DNA of 64,000 bases from Sphagnum magellanicum (lineage: Eukaryota; Streptophyta; Sphagnopsida; Sphagnales; Sphagnaceae): contig CM038908.1 in assembly GCA_021904315.1 (NCBI GenBank), positions 31,796,001-31,860,000 of the forward strand. Direction: 5' to 3'. The translations under genes were made by a program, and so were the position numbers. Below are positions 37,321 to 49,400 of the stretch, piece by piece. Positions within the stretch are counted from its first letter, which is position 1. Each line of letters starts with the position of its first letter. The notes under the pieces were generated by a model. The model ran no database searches and was not told the origin of the DNA. It saw only the letters and a list, made by a program, of their open reading frames with translations.

Positions 37321-37590
37321 TGTGGTATTCACTTATTTAAAAGTTGTTGTTAAATTATATTTAAAAATTTAAATAACTATTTATCCTTTAACTAACAAAT
37401 CACATTTATCCCCTTTTATATAGAAATTAACATTTCATGATTAATTAATAAAAAGAAATTAAAATGTGGTATTCAATTATTTGAAAGTTGTTGTTCAATA
37501 ACCAACATAAGCATTTTCCTTATAATCATGTATCCATTAACTAACAAACCACATTTATCCTTTTTTATTTTTAAAAAGAAAAAAAGGTGA
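37321..37590. repeat. two-copy tandem repeat, 144-bp period
   Basis: TGTGGTATTCACTTATTTAA at 37321 and TGTGGTATTCAATTATTTGA at 37465, both followed by AAGTTGTTGTT and then by ACTAACAAAxCACATTTATCC, where x is T then C. Confidence 0.8.
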
Positions 37591-37621
37591 TAAAATCCCA
37601 TTTAATTAATAGAGAAGGAAT

Positions 37622-37625
<4 letters not shown>

Positions 37626-37661
<36 letters not shown>
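37626..37661. repeat. (TA)n microsatellite
   Basis: About 18 TA units. Confidence 0.9.
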
Positions 37662-37665
<4 letters not shown>

Positions 37666-37712
37666 ACAAAGAAATTATCAACCTTTGGAAAATCAAATAC
37701 CTTACCTACCCA

Positions 37713-37715
37713 CCC

Positions 37716-37736
<21 letters not shown>
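37713..37736. repeat. poly-C run of 24
   Basis: Second long C homopolymer, followed directly by an A run. Confidence 0.85.
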
Positions 37737-37749
<13 letters not shown>

Positions 37750-37785
37750 GAATTAAAAAATCAAATTGTGAGCCTAAAGTTAGTG

Positions 37786-37793
37786 TATATAAG
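37786..37793 (+). promoter_or_regulatory. TATA-like box at the head of a non-coding CpG-retaining island
   Basis: TATATAAG matches the plant TATA consensus. It stands about 70 bases before CpG content rises, and is followed by a pyrimidine-rich leader-like stretch and a strong splice donor about 1.45 kb downstream. Function is inferred from arrangement only. Confidence 0.3.
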
Positions 37794-38039
37794 CAAAGTA
37801 AAAGGAAGTAAAAATATCATGAAGGTAAAAAAGGTAAACATATACTGTTATTACTTTTTTTTTTGTTCACTTGCTTTTACTGGAGTTCACCTTAACGGCC
37901 GTGGATTTCGGCCAACTTCCACTTCCTTTTACCCCTACTTGGGACCTCCGGTGAAAGCTAAGATCCAGTGGTTACTCTAATTACCCAACGGTTATTGAGA
38001 GTGCAGCTGACTGCCTTTTGGCTAACTGTAGCATCATTT

Positions 38040-38560
38040 GTGCTTTCTTTTGCCCCTTCTTCTTCTTCTTCTTCTTCTTCTTCTCTCAGCCTCTCCTCTC
38101 TCTCTCTCTCTCTCTCTCACAGAAGAAAGCTCAATTGTACATATTTTTCAATTTGCAATTGATTTTTCTTACTGTGTATTTCAAATTGTAACTCACCCTC
38201 TTCTTCTTTCTCTCTTCTCTCTCAGAAGAAAACTCAATTGCAAATAGTTCAATTTGGCATTGATTTTTTTTGGTGCGTGTGTGTTTCAAATTGTAACACA
38301 CCCTCTTCTTTCTCCTTTCTCTCATTGCCTCCCTTCTCTCTCTTCTTCTCTCTCAGATTCAGAGAAAACTCAATTGCAAATTGAAGCTTCAATTTACAAT
38401 TGATTTTTTCTTACTGTGTGTTTCCAAATTATAACTCATCTTATTTCTTCTTTCTCTCTGCCTCTCATCTCTCTCTCTCTCTCTGCGTCTGTTGTGTGGA
38501 TTCTGAGAAAAATCAATTGCGCTTCACTTTCGCAATTGATTTTTCTTCCTGAGTTTGAAA
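38040..38560 (+). repeat. four-copy tandem array with a hairpin in each unit
   Basis: Anchor CTCAATTG (ATCAATTG in the last) occurs at 38130, 38233, 38369 and 38512, periods 103, 136 and 143. Each unit runs (CT)-rich tract, then CAG or GAG and AAAACTCAATTGCAAAT, a short loop, AATTTGCAATTGA, then TTTTTCTTACTGTGTGTTTC and AAATTGTAACTCA. The CAATTG blocks pair as inverted repeats. Unit 3 (38370-38403) is nearly a perfect 34-base palindrome. Unit 4 has arms AATCAATTGCG and CGCAATTGATT. The pyrimidine tracts ending CTCTCAG look like repeated 3' splice sites. Confidence 0.75.
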
Positions 38561-39726
38561 TGGTAACAACCCACCTGCTGTAATTATTTTCAGGTAGAAT
38601 GAGCTTTCTTCTGCACCTTAAAATCCCAAATTCCCAAGAAATTTAACAATCCATTCTTTTGATTCATTTGTTTTAGAAAGCTTGAGAATCTGAGGACTTT
38701 TCCTTTTTTCTTTTTTCTTTTAAGGAATTTTTTAATTTTTTTTTAATGCAGCCTTAAAAGTGGCAATCATCCATAGGAAGATGAAACCCAATCTAGCTAT
38801 TTAGCTTCTAGTTATTGAATCTTTTCAAAAACCAATTTCCTTTTTTTTCCGATTTTTTAAGAAAAAAAATCCTAATTAAAAAAGACTGAAGTTTGATATT
38901 GCAAATTATTATTATTATTATCATTATCATTTTTTATTTTATTTTTTCATCATCATTTCCGGATTCTAAAGAGGCGATCCAACTCTTGAAAGTATTGGAA
39001 TTTACGTTCATCCAGTGGAAGCTGGTAGCGAGCTGTGTGTGGTGGTGGTGCTGGTGGTGGTTCCACGGGTGTACAAGCTTTTTTTTTCTCTCAAAGTACT
39101 TTTACTTAAGTGTTAAATTAATTTTGTCGGAGGGGAGAGGGAGTTTTACAGAAGCATGTACTTTGGGCTCAGAAAAAAGACCGACTGAAGGACGGACATT
39201 TGCCAGAACCTGTCAAATTGCGAACATGGGAATTTTCAGGTAAGTAGTAGTAGTAGTTTGAAGTCAGAAATTTTCCATTCTTTCTTTTCTTTTCTTTGCT
39301 CGCTTGCCGGAAAACATGGGTTCTTTCTTCTTTCATGCGGTTTTTTCATTGTCCGATCTTCTTTCTTCTCCTCAAGATACAGAATTTGTTGACCACCCAA
39401 GTAAGTCGTCGGTCGGCCGGTCTTTCTCGGTCTCGGTCGGTCTGAATTCGACACAAAATCAAACAGTACTTGTGCAATATATATATATATATATATATAT
39501 GAGAGCAGCCAAGCAGACTGGAAATTTTTATTATAGAGTTTGCAAGCATCCAAAGTGCAGTAATTTTGAAATTCTGCAGAAAATCTTTTTGTCGGCCCTT
39601 TTTCCTTCTTTTTTTTGGGTCACAATACGAGACCGGTGAAAATCTTATTAAACAATAATTTCTGCAAAAAATCTGTGGTTTCGTATTTTTGGCATCTATC
39701 ATTTACGATTTAGTTTTTTTTTCTTT

Positions 39727-39746
39727 CCCCCCCCCCCCCCCCCCCC
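39727..39746. repeat. poly-C run of 20
   Basis: Third long C homopolymer within 7 kb. Confidence 0.85.
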
Positions 39747-41107
39747 TGAGTTTGTTTGTACTTGCTTGATTTGAACTTTGAAACATAAATATTGTTATTC
39801 TCTTGACGATTGGCTTTCCGGATCATTCAATTAATTATTATTACTCCGTATGACAAATTTTATTTTTTTTGTGTGTGTTTTCCGGGTGTTACTTAAATTG
39901 TCAGTGTAAATTAATTACTAATTAGAGTAATTAAACAAAAAATAATTAATGAGGAATTAGTGAAGATGAAATTTGTCATCATAAATGGGTGCTTTAGAGT
40001 TCAAGTTTATAAATTTTTGAGTTTTTTTTGAAATTGAGTTTGCGGTGGGCCATTTTTTTTTCGGGGTGGGGGGGGGTGGGTGGGGCGTTGTTGTAGTAAG
40101 AAGAGATTGCCACGATCGGAAGCGGCCATGGTAGTCGCCAGTGATTTGGGACCGATAAGTCTTCAGCTCAACAATCATAGGCTAACTTTCGACGATTGTG
40201 AATGGACCCCAGGTGGTGGTGATCACTCTAATTTTTCATCTTGTTAAAAAAAATGAAATGAAAATACCAACTTCGGTTCAAAAAAGAAAAAATAAAATAA
40301 AATACACATGCACAAAAAATAAAAATAATTTATATATAATGTTTATTATGTTTTTTTAATGTTATACATTTATGTATATATAATGTTGCTGCAATTCTCC
40401 TCTTGTTTTTTTTTGTTTTTTTTTAATGCATATTGTATGGACAAGTAATAATTATATGTTAATTAATGTGTTGATAATTGCTTGTATTATAATAGTGTAT
40501 TTTCTGTCCACTACTTTAATGTTGGGGTTTTTTTTTTTGTTTTTTTTTTTTTTTTTTTCATTTGGAAAAAGTTGCCCATAAATTCCACCGAAAAAACAAT
40601 TAGATTAGCTTTGTACCAAGTAGGCATCATGTTTGTACAACAATTTGTTTTGTTTTTTGTTTTTCTCATTTGTTTCGTGTTCATCGTACGTACGCCGCTC
40701 TGAATGTAAAAGGGGCCACATGCTTTCTTGTCGCGTGCTGTCCGAAAGTTGTTCACTTTTCTTCGCGAAAAGTTCACAAAATTGAATTGTCGCTCGTACC
40801 ATAATTGTTGGGACTTATTAGTATAATAGTCCTATAATTCCTCAATAGGAATTTTATTTTATTTTCCCAATTTTTCTAATATGGAAAAATTGGAAAAAAA
40901 AATCCAATTTTTTTTAATTAGCTGAATTTACACTAGAAAAATTCACACTCCTCAATTTTTTTCCCATTTATTTTTCAACTTTTTTGTCGAGAAAAAATGG
41001 CAAAACTTGCCCCAAAAAAAAGAATTCCAAGCTCCTCGCCCATCTCTCTCTCTCTCTCTCTTTCTCATATCATTGACATTGGCAAATTGTTTTTGAAGGT
41101 ACTCTTG

Positions 41108-41446
41108 TGTTGGCCTTGCCTACCAAGGCAAGGATGTTGTGTTTAGATTCATTATAGAGTATAGTAGCTTAATGGATTTTGGCCCCTAGGTAATAATAGC
41201 TCTATTTTTATATGAGGATTTTTGAAAGATGATATTTTGGCTTGTGTTGAAACTTGAGATTAGTTATAATAGAGTTATAATAATATCTTGAAGGATTTTA
41301 GCTTCTTTTAGAGGATTTTTTGAAGATTATATTTTTGCATGGTGAAACATTTAATCTATTGCATAGGGGCCAAAATCCCTTAAAGCTACTATACTCTAAA
41401 ATGAATCTAAACACAATATTCTTGCCTTCGTAGGCAATGCCAAAAA
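41108..41446. mobile_element. MITE-like non-autonomous DNA element with about 80-bp terminal inverted repeats
   Basis: The left arm (41108-41187) and the reverse complement of the right arm (about 41365-41446) align almost throughout, sharing GTGTTTAGATTCATT, AGAGTATAGTAGCTT and GGATTTTGGCCCCT. The core holds a diverged direct repeat of GAGGATTTTTGAA (about 41214 and 41309). The element is about 340 bp with no coding capacity. Target-site duplications could not be identified, so the superfamily is open. A related motif pair lies at 36.6 kb. Confidence 0.75.
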
Positions 41447-42776
41447 AGCATTAAGGTTTTCGAGAATACTACTACCCTAAGGTAATGTTAGATTTCTCTT
41501 CCAAAAAGATCACTTGGAGGTTAGCAGCTCAATGTAGTAAGTACACTTGGGTAGTGTTCCAAAGTCTATTTCGAATCTTTGTCAGTTGCAGTAGTTTGTG
41601 TGTTCAAAGTTTGAACTTAACTTTGAACCTTACCTACCGTGTGTGATCGGTGGTGTGTTCACTTGAACTGCACAAAACAATCTCTTGCAAAAACTGGAAG
41701 CAACTATGTACACATATGATATGAATGTGATGAGTTGTGTGGGTTGGGATTTGTTGGCTTTGCAAAATTTTGTGCAGAATTTGATACCCAAGAGGTGACG
41801 ACGGGTGAAGAAGGATGTTTGGGACAAGAGGTTGCACAACTTCGGAAAGACAAGCGTAGAATGGTGCAAACTTGAACCCAACCAAAATAAAAGAAAAGAC
41901 AAATAGCAAAAAGATTAACCCTAAATGTTTTTAAAGTCTTGTTTTCGGTTGTAAGAACAAGTAGTTAGATGTGAGTGAAAAATGGTGCAAAATTGTTGCA
42001 TGAAAAAATGAACCCAAATGACTTTAAGTCTTGTTTGATCATTAAAAAGGATTGGTAAGAGTATTTTGACATGCCACAATTCACTAGGTATACAAACTAA
42101 ACAATCGTGAAAGAAGTGTATGAATGTAGGTCATAAGGTTATGGGATTTGAGCAAGCTCAAATTTATTAGATTTGGAGTTTTTTGTAGTTCAAGAAATAG
42201 CAAAAGTTGGTTAAAGTTTTCAAATTTAAAGGCACTCAAATTTCCTCAATATCACTTGTTTCTTCAAGCTCCACTTGCCACACATACTATCCAAATAGGA
42301 TGTCATTAATTTGGGGTTGAGACAAGGGTTTCAAAAATGGATGATTTCACTCTTGAATTTAGTAGCTCTTAGTGTTGATTTTTTACAACAAATTTTGTCA
42401 TTTTTAATTTTGAAATAGGAACTTTTTTGTTTGTTTATGGTGAATTCAGCTAATTTTGAATTTTTTGGGGGAAAAGTTCACTTAATTTTCAATATTATAG
42501 TTTTTCTGAATTTTTTTTTTCCTTAAAAGCCTGATCTTCACCCACTCAAACAACGGCCCTAACAATAATAATGTTGGAAATTCATTTTTTGATTGATTTA
42601 AAAGGAGATTGAATTGAAGGTTGCAATTGAAAATAAATCTACATCCTCGATCGTCTTTGAACATTTCTTCCAAAAACACATTCTAGAAATTTGTTTTTTT
42701 AACCACTAAGTTTGCCCTTTTCAAATGTTATTAATTTGGGACACCTTTGAGCAATCTCAAATGACCATTTCCTCAA
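41447..42776. other. gene-free stretch
   Basis: AT-rich and CpG-poor. No recognisable protein, RNA or repeat structure. Confidence 0.45.
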
Positions 42777-42779
42777 TTG

Positions 42780-43259
42780 ATGGTGCATGTAAAATGGGTC
42801 CACGGTGTGTGTATTGGGCAACTCTTGAGTTTTGACCTTGGAAAACCAACCCAATATATATATGATCATGGTCTTGTTGGACAGAAAAAAGATTTGGACA
42901 AGTTTGCAATGCAAGCGCAAGAAATGAAAGAACTCAAAGAAAGATGGAATTTACTAGACTTCAAATATCAATTGTTATTGGACATGGTGGGTTGGATATC
43001 ATCAAGCAAATCTTGTATATTTATCTCATGTCCAAGTGTTGATAAAACCCAATTACTCGTTATGGAAGTAGTAGTGAAATCTGAGCCTTCAAGTGTATTC
43101 AACACCTTTTGTTCATGTGTTTTGAGTGTACAAAATATTTCAAGGAACTACCTTGATATATTGTTGAAAAGACTTTATACACACTTGAAAGCAAAAGGAG
43201 GTAACAAAACTAAACATTGGATTATTGTTGGGAAGGCATATTATATGGATCATTTATGA
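42780..43259 (+). other. unassigned 159-codon open frame
   Basis: One of the longest uninterrupted frames outside the two genes, ATG-initiated and ending in a TGA. It encodes a mixed, non-repetitive sequence with a lysine/glutamate-rich stretch (QAQEMKELKERWNLL) and a basic C-terminal part. I do not recognise a family. The surrounding DNA is CpG-poor like other decayed sequence, and no promoter or splice context is clear. It could be a remnant of a transposon gene or chance. Confidence 0.2.
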
Positions 43260-45780
43260 CTATGAAAAGGGACTACATGAACTCATTCTAAGACATACAT
43301 AGTTATGAAAGCAAATATAAACCATATTGATTTTTTTGAAATAATGTTGCACCTTGGTTATGGAAAATCTTATGATTATTATTATTATTTGCCTAATAAT
43401 TGGGAGAAATGTTAAGTTGACACTTTCAAGGGTTAGTGGAATAAAAATCCAAGATTTGTACAATTGAATTCATTGAATTTTGCCAATTTGTAAAGGGTTG
43501 TTAATTTTACATGGCATTGATAGCTAGTTAGGTTTTATTATAATTATGTGGGTTGGGGCCATTCCTCATTAAACTTTGTTAGTTCTAAGTTCCCCATTTT
43601 TTTGTACATACAAAATTATGCAAGCTTATTAATATGAATCAAATTGAATCATTGGTCTATGTGAATTTGTGTTTTAGGACTTAAATAATTGCATTAATTT
43701 TCCTGGAAATTATTTTGCAATGTCTAAAACCCTCAAATGAAGGGGTTTTGAATAAGTAGTTTTGATTCCAATAAGTGGAAAGTGGCAAATTTTGGGTATG
43801 AAATTGGTGGTGGGAAAATCAAATAAAATCTAAAACCAAATCAAATAGAAATTTAACAATGGTCAACAATGAAATTGTGAAATAGTTTGGTTATACACAT
43901 TAGTAGAATATTGGTTTCACCTAATGATTTTGGTTAAGAATTTGAGAAATTTTGGAATGGCAAACTACAATATCATATGACCACTATACCCGACAAGATG
44001 ATTTGGAACTCATTCACAACCTTGAAACTTGAAACCTAAGTTTCAAAATATGATGAACTTATAACCTTGATGCATAGGCTTGAGCATGATGTGGAATAAT
44101 GACATATATGCAATGGTATAATTGCAGTGGACAATGAGAACATTGGACAACAAACAAGATGAAGATGTTGAATTGCCACAACACAAAAGCCACAAAAAAC
44201 AATCAATCTGAAACAAGTGCAAATCCCCCAAGAAACCAAAGCCATTTGCAACATGTAGTATTAGGTATACAAAATAATCACAACTCCCGTCTAGAATGCA
44301 AATATTGTTTGGACCCATCATTTACAAAAATCCACATGTAATAAGAGATGATATACCCTCCTCAATTTTTACCTTGTGGGCATTCAATTTTGTATGCTTG
44401 ATGAATAGAACCCTTTTTTCAGCTTTCAAATTATTTGCCTTTTTTTTATTTTCTTCGTATTTTTCTTGGGAATTTGATGTTTTGAATGCACAATACAAAA
44501 ATCTTGGGTGCACGAAATTTTTTTTTTTGAAGTTAGAATTGCATTTTTTTTAAAGATTTGGAAACTAATTGATGAGCATTGCATTTTGTTTTTTTGATTA
44601 TTTAGAAACTAATTGTAGACACCAGAAAAAAATTTAATACATTAGAATCAACCAGTTACCCATTATGGACCACAAATACTTCACAATGATACATACCCAA
44701 TTCATTCTTTTACCCAATCAACAGGGCAAGTACCAAATATTGAAGCTTATTTTGGTTGTTAATACCTTACATAGCAAAAACAAAGCTCATACAAATTTGT
44801 TCAGAAAGGGGTTAAGTATGTTATGTGTGCATAATAATCATGATGATGATTTGTCTTACTTGATTTGTCCTAAAACTTTAGGGTTAAGTACAAATGTTGT
44901 TGTAAGCATGTACCCTTTGTTGGGTTTGTCTTCTTCTTCTCAAAAATCACACATGGTACATATATAATTGCTACAAAGAATGAATCAAAAGTCAGGGTTA
45001 AGTAACACGTAGTAGGGAGTAGTAGTAGTTAGTGGTGTGTCCATCATGCAATTAACAAAGTGCAAAGTGTAGTTGACGCAACTACCACCACCACCATCAC
45101 TACCATGACATGAGTGCAACAAATGTTGCAACTATGACAAAAACAACAACAACAACAAAAGGAACAACATCATGATGGTTGTGGAATTAGAAAGAGATTC
45201 TCCGGTGGCTAATAGGCGAGCTTTATTCGATTGTTTTCTCTACAACTTAAAACCTCATGATGGGTTGAGTGCAAAAAAAGATGGTTGAAAGACGGCCTTC
45301 TATTTCATCAACTAGACAACAAACCAAACCAACTGTGATGAGTTTTGAATATGGCTGCTCCTGGCCAACTACTCATGTAATAGAAACACTATCCAAACCA
45401 TGAGTACAATTTTGTAGTGTATGTATTTTTTGGGTACGTAGGTCCTCATGTAGAAATTGATTTAACAAGAGTGTTCAAGTTAGTGGGTTAAGTTACTTGC
45501 CACTAGCGTTGGGAGCTCCTCTCTCTCTCTCTCTTCCTTCCTGAGAAAGAACCGGTGGGTATGAGTAGGGTATAAGGACCTCTCACCAATGGCTCTCAAA
45601 ACATAAAGAACCAGTTCTCACTCTTTGACTGCAATTCTCAAAAATCACATAACTGGGTTTTTTTATCCTTAACCAGGGTTCTTTAAAAAAAATTAAACTC
45701 AGTCAAAGAACTTACCCTCAACTGAAAGAACCAGCCACAATTTTGAAAATTTTAATTACAATTTTTTTTTAATTTAATTG
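43260..45780. other. gene-free stretch
   Basis: AT-rich, with ATT and CAA/CCA microsatellite-like runs (43374-43388, 45082-45160). No protein-like frame was recognised. Confidence 0.45.
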
Positions 45781-45890
45781 CATAATGTCTAAGTATGGTG
45801 ATTTCAAAAACAATTTCCTCATAAAAAAATTTTGGGTTTTTTCACATTATGAGGAAATTGTTGTTGGAATCGCCATATTTGGACATTATG
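45781..45890. repeat. 44-bp-arm hairpin (foldback)
   Basis: Left arm 45781-45824 and right arm 45847-45890 are reverse complements at 39 of 44 positions, separated by 22 bases. Three of the five differences are T in the left arm where C would pair, so they would be G-U wobbles in a + strand RNA. It sits in a repeat-like context beside the palindrome at 45959. Foldback element or small-RNA precursor are both possible. Confidence 0.75.
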
Positions 45891-46269
45891 TTGTAGCATG
45901 TTGTAACAAAATATAGCACAATTCCTAAACTTCTCTACTTTCCTCTCTGTCTGACCTGTAGCCAAATTTGGCTACCCGTAAGTCCCTTTTTTTGTTGATG
46001 ATTGCCAACCCACGTACATCAAACATTTGGAAAGAAAAAAATTTAAAAATTAATGGTGTTTTGGAGGCAGGCAAATTTAAATAAAACCACCATCCACAAA
46101 CAAAAAATGCTTTGATGCGGAGGACAAAGAGAGTAAGGAAACCATGAATAAGGGAGTCCGCACTTAAAAGATACACGAAAATTCAATCAAATATGAAATT
46201 GAACATGATGCAACCAACCCCTTGCTAAAGGCAATTTTCAAGGCAATGGGATTGAAAATAAGACCCCTC

Positions 46270-46420
46270 CTACACCTCTATAAGTAGGCATAACATCCCT
46301 CTCACTCCTGGGAGAGCTCCCCCAATTTTATATGTTCCCATGTTCCCATGAAACCCTAAGTAAGAAGTTCACAAACAATGAATGAATCCAGAGAGATTCA
46401 TTCACAGTACACAACTCAAA
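46270..46420 (+). promoter_or_regulatory. promoter-like segment, weak
   Basis: CTATAAGTAGG at about 46278 resembles a plant TATA element. About 70 bases later come GAAACCCTAAG (telo-box-like) and a small perfect hairpin, TGAATGAATC / GATTCATTCA (about 46380-46404). Downstream text to about 47.4 kb is less AT-rich than its surroundings but has no protein-like frame. It could be part of a decayed LTR. Confidence 0.2.
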
Positions 46421-49400
46421 ACAACACCTGAGTGAACATTCCTCCAATTGTGGGCACCAAATGAAAAACTACATTCCATAGGCTCTTTCACCTTCAAAGC
46501 AGAATCAAGAAAACAGTGATGTTTAACACAAACAAAGAAACTCACTGCAAAGCATCAATACTTCAAAACATGAAGAGGAGCCAGCATAGATGAGGAGGAG
46601 GAGGATGGGTCAAATGATCTACATTATAATAGAGAAATCTGTAGAGTCAGGAAAACACAGGATCCGAATCCTGAGTTTGAACAAGCGCCTTCACTTCTCT
46701 CCTACATGTATAGAACTTGTATAATTACCTCGAACCTTGTGCATTAAATGCTGAGTTTCAGCATTTCATACCCAGATTTAATGAAACTTCCTTACTTTGT
46801 GGACCTCACTCAAAGAGGGGGATAGGGGGTGAAAAGAGGCCCAAAGACAGGGTGAAGACAGGATGACTTTACTGATTTCTCTAATAGAAATAGAAGTGGA
46901 AAGTCTAGAAGATTTCGATAGTGGGTCTTGATGGGTTTTGGGTGTTGGGTTTCATCATGTACCTCATTTGGTGCTCTCATCAGTTTCTGGATAAATGACT
47001 TGGGTGAGGGTTGTTTTAAGTGTTTAACTAGGATCATCAACATGTGAAGAACTTCAAGTTGTCAATAGCAATGGGATTTGAACATGAAAAGGAAAGGGGG
47101 TGAAGTAAGAAGAGGAAAATCATTCACTTTTTGGCTTCTTGTTTTCTTTTTGCCTCTCCGATGCCTTTTGTTTTCCCTAGAGAAAGATGAATTTGCATCC
47201 AGGAATTTTACTGACCTTCATTTGATCTAGTCAATCTCATCTTGCGCTTTGATCATCTTGCGAGATTATCAATCAAGGTTTATGAGCTCAGATTTTTACC
47301 TCTTTCACAATTGTTTAGAGACACACTCGTGGAGGCTGTGATCACTTACAGAATTTGATCTCAGTCATGTTAACCAAAATTAACAACAAGATTAATCTAA
47401 CATTAAGAAAGCTTTCATAAATTTGTAACTACGAGAAATGTAATAACTATAGATGCCCAATGATTTAAGTAATGTACATAAGGTTCCATGAAGTTTCCTC
47501 TATTTGTTTTCTATAAGAGTATTCAAGTTTCCAAACATGGAATGCAAATTGGAAATGTTTGAGTCCTTCACTTTCAACTCGCACATTTTTTTCTTTTTTT
47601 TTGGATGAATTTCTCATTCTTTTATTTTCATGAAATTTCAAGCTTGCATTTGTTTTGGTTTTTTTTGGCTTGTCCAAGGGTTGATTGTGAGCCTAAAGTT
47701 AAAGTTACAATACTTTATTTCACTAAAAAAACAAAGGTCATTGCTATTACAAGACTCCATCATGAGGGGTTCTATGAACACACTTTTGATCTCAAGTTTT
47801 AAATTCAATTCCTAAGTTGGCTTCACAATATTTATTTATTGCTAGCCCAAGTTTTCCATGACATTTCTCTTGATATTGAATTTTTTGAGTATTTTTGCTA
47901 AAATGTGGTTGGGTAGGTTTTTAGAAGCATGTATGAAATCTTTCACATAGAATAATAAGATGTTCAAACACCAACTTATCATTCAAAATATGGCAATTTA
48001 AGTTTTGATCATGGTTCTAAACTTCAATCATAAACATTGAGCATGATTTTCATAAGGGTTCATATTTTATTTTTATCTTCCACGTGTGTATATTAGTTAT
48101 TTTTAAATGTGAAGTATCAACTAGTAAATGATTTTAAAACATTTAATTGTCATGTTAAATTTCATTCATCTATTATATTACATTACCAAAAAATTCATCT
48201 GATTTGAAAGATATTTATACCAAAAGCATTGAATATTATCACTCATTAAATTTAAGTTTGCAAGCATTTGTTTCAAAGAATGGTTGTAACCAATGTGGAA
48301 TGTGTATTTGATTGTGTTGATAATTGTTAGTTGTGATTTTTGGAAAAAATGAAAAAACAAGCAATTCCAATTATGATGATGCATCAAAGTTGGTTTAAGT
48401 AGGACAATTTTATATTTCATAGATCATCATAGATTGAACAATTCCAAATTGGAATTTTTTTTTCAAATGAAAAAACATAAAAAGGTATTTTGGGATTTGT
48501 GTCTTTTTTAAAGGCTTTTTTTTTCCCAACACCATATTCACAAGAAGATTTTCAATACCTTTTCCACAAATTTGTGTCCCATTTTTCTTCAATTGAATTT
48601 TAATCCAATTGTTGATTTGAATTCAATTCAATTTAATATAAATTCAATTCAAGTTTCATTACAATGTTGTTCATGCTTCAATTTCATATAAGAATGAATC
48701 AATGTTTCTAATTTCTAAAACATTTGGAATATTTTCTTGTTTCATAAGGATACTTGTTTTTTCAGATGATTTTAGTCTTGGTACAAATAAGGAAAAATTA
48801 TTACATGTATCATTATTACATTTTGACCAAAATTCATATATATTGATATTATTTCAGCATGTCATGTCATTGACACATAAACATGTGTTGTCTAATTATG
48901 TTTCATGTTGATACATTGAAATTGTTCAAGAGATTGTTAGTAAAGAAGCCAATGTCAATGCAAAAGGTGAGAATGGAAAATGTTTTTGCATTTAGCATGT
49001 GGAAACAACCATGATAAAGTCATTTTAATATTTGGCATGGTATTTAATCTCCTCTTTACTTCTTTTTTTGTTTCATAAATAATAAATGGTATAAATTTAT
49101 GTGATCTTTTGTTATTAAGTAAATAATATGTGGGAACTATATGCACAATGGGTAAGAGGGAGCAAATGTGAAAGCATGCACTAACCATAGATTAAAGATA
49201 TTAGAATTATGTAGGATTGTGTTTTTATCACATAAATTCTGGTTTTTTATGGAGCATTTTTTTTGCAATTTTTTGATCTTTGGGCATGTACATATTTTCT
49301 TTCCTTTCATTGTGATTGCACTTACTTGAGGTGTTGCACAACAAGTGATGTTCACTTCATTATGTGTGCATTATGTGAAAAACATTGATTGAAAAAATTA

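Larger units (their letters stand above)
37794..40800 (+). other. orphan CpG-retaining island, possible leader of a non-coding or unrecognised transcript
   Basis: CG dinucleotides reappear in clusters at 37890-38000, 38980-39450, 40075-40200 and 40680-40800, in contrast to the flanks. The segment has (CT)n tracts typical of plant leaders, an exon-like purine/GC-mixed stretch at 38960-39238, and a consensus donor TTTTCAG|GTAAGTAG with the exon end at about 39240. No frame resembles a protein: a 116-codon frame at 38893-39243 opens with poly-Ile and looks like chance. It could be a non-coding RNA locus, a pseudogene promoter or a recent non-coding insertion. Confidence 0.35.

Noticed and set aside
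38893..39243. 116-codon frame in the CpG-retaining island
   Set aside because: It begins with poly-Ile from an ATT run and has a tryptophan run from TGG repeats. No conserved character, and it crosses a likely splice donor.
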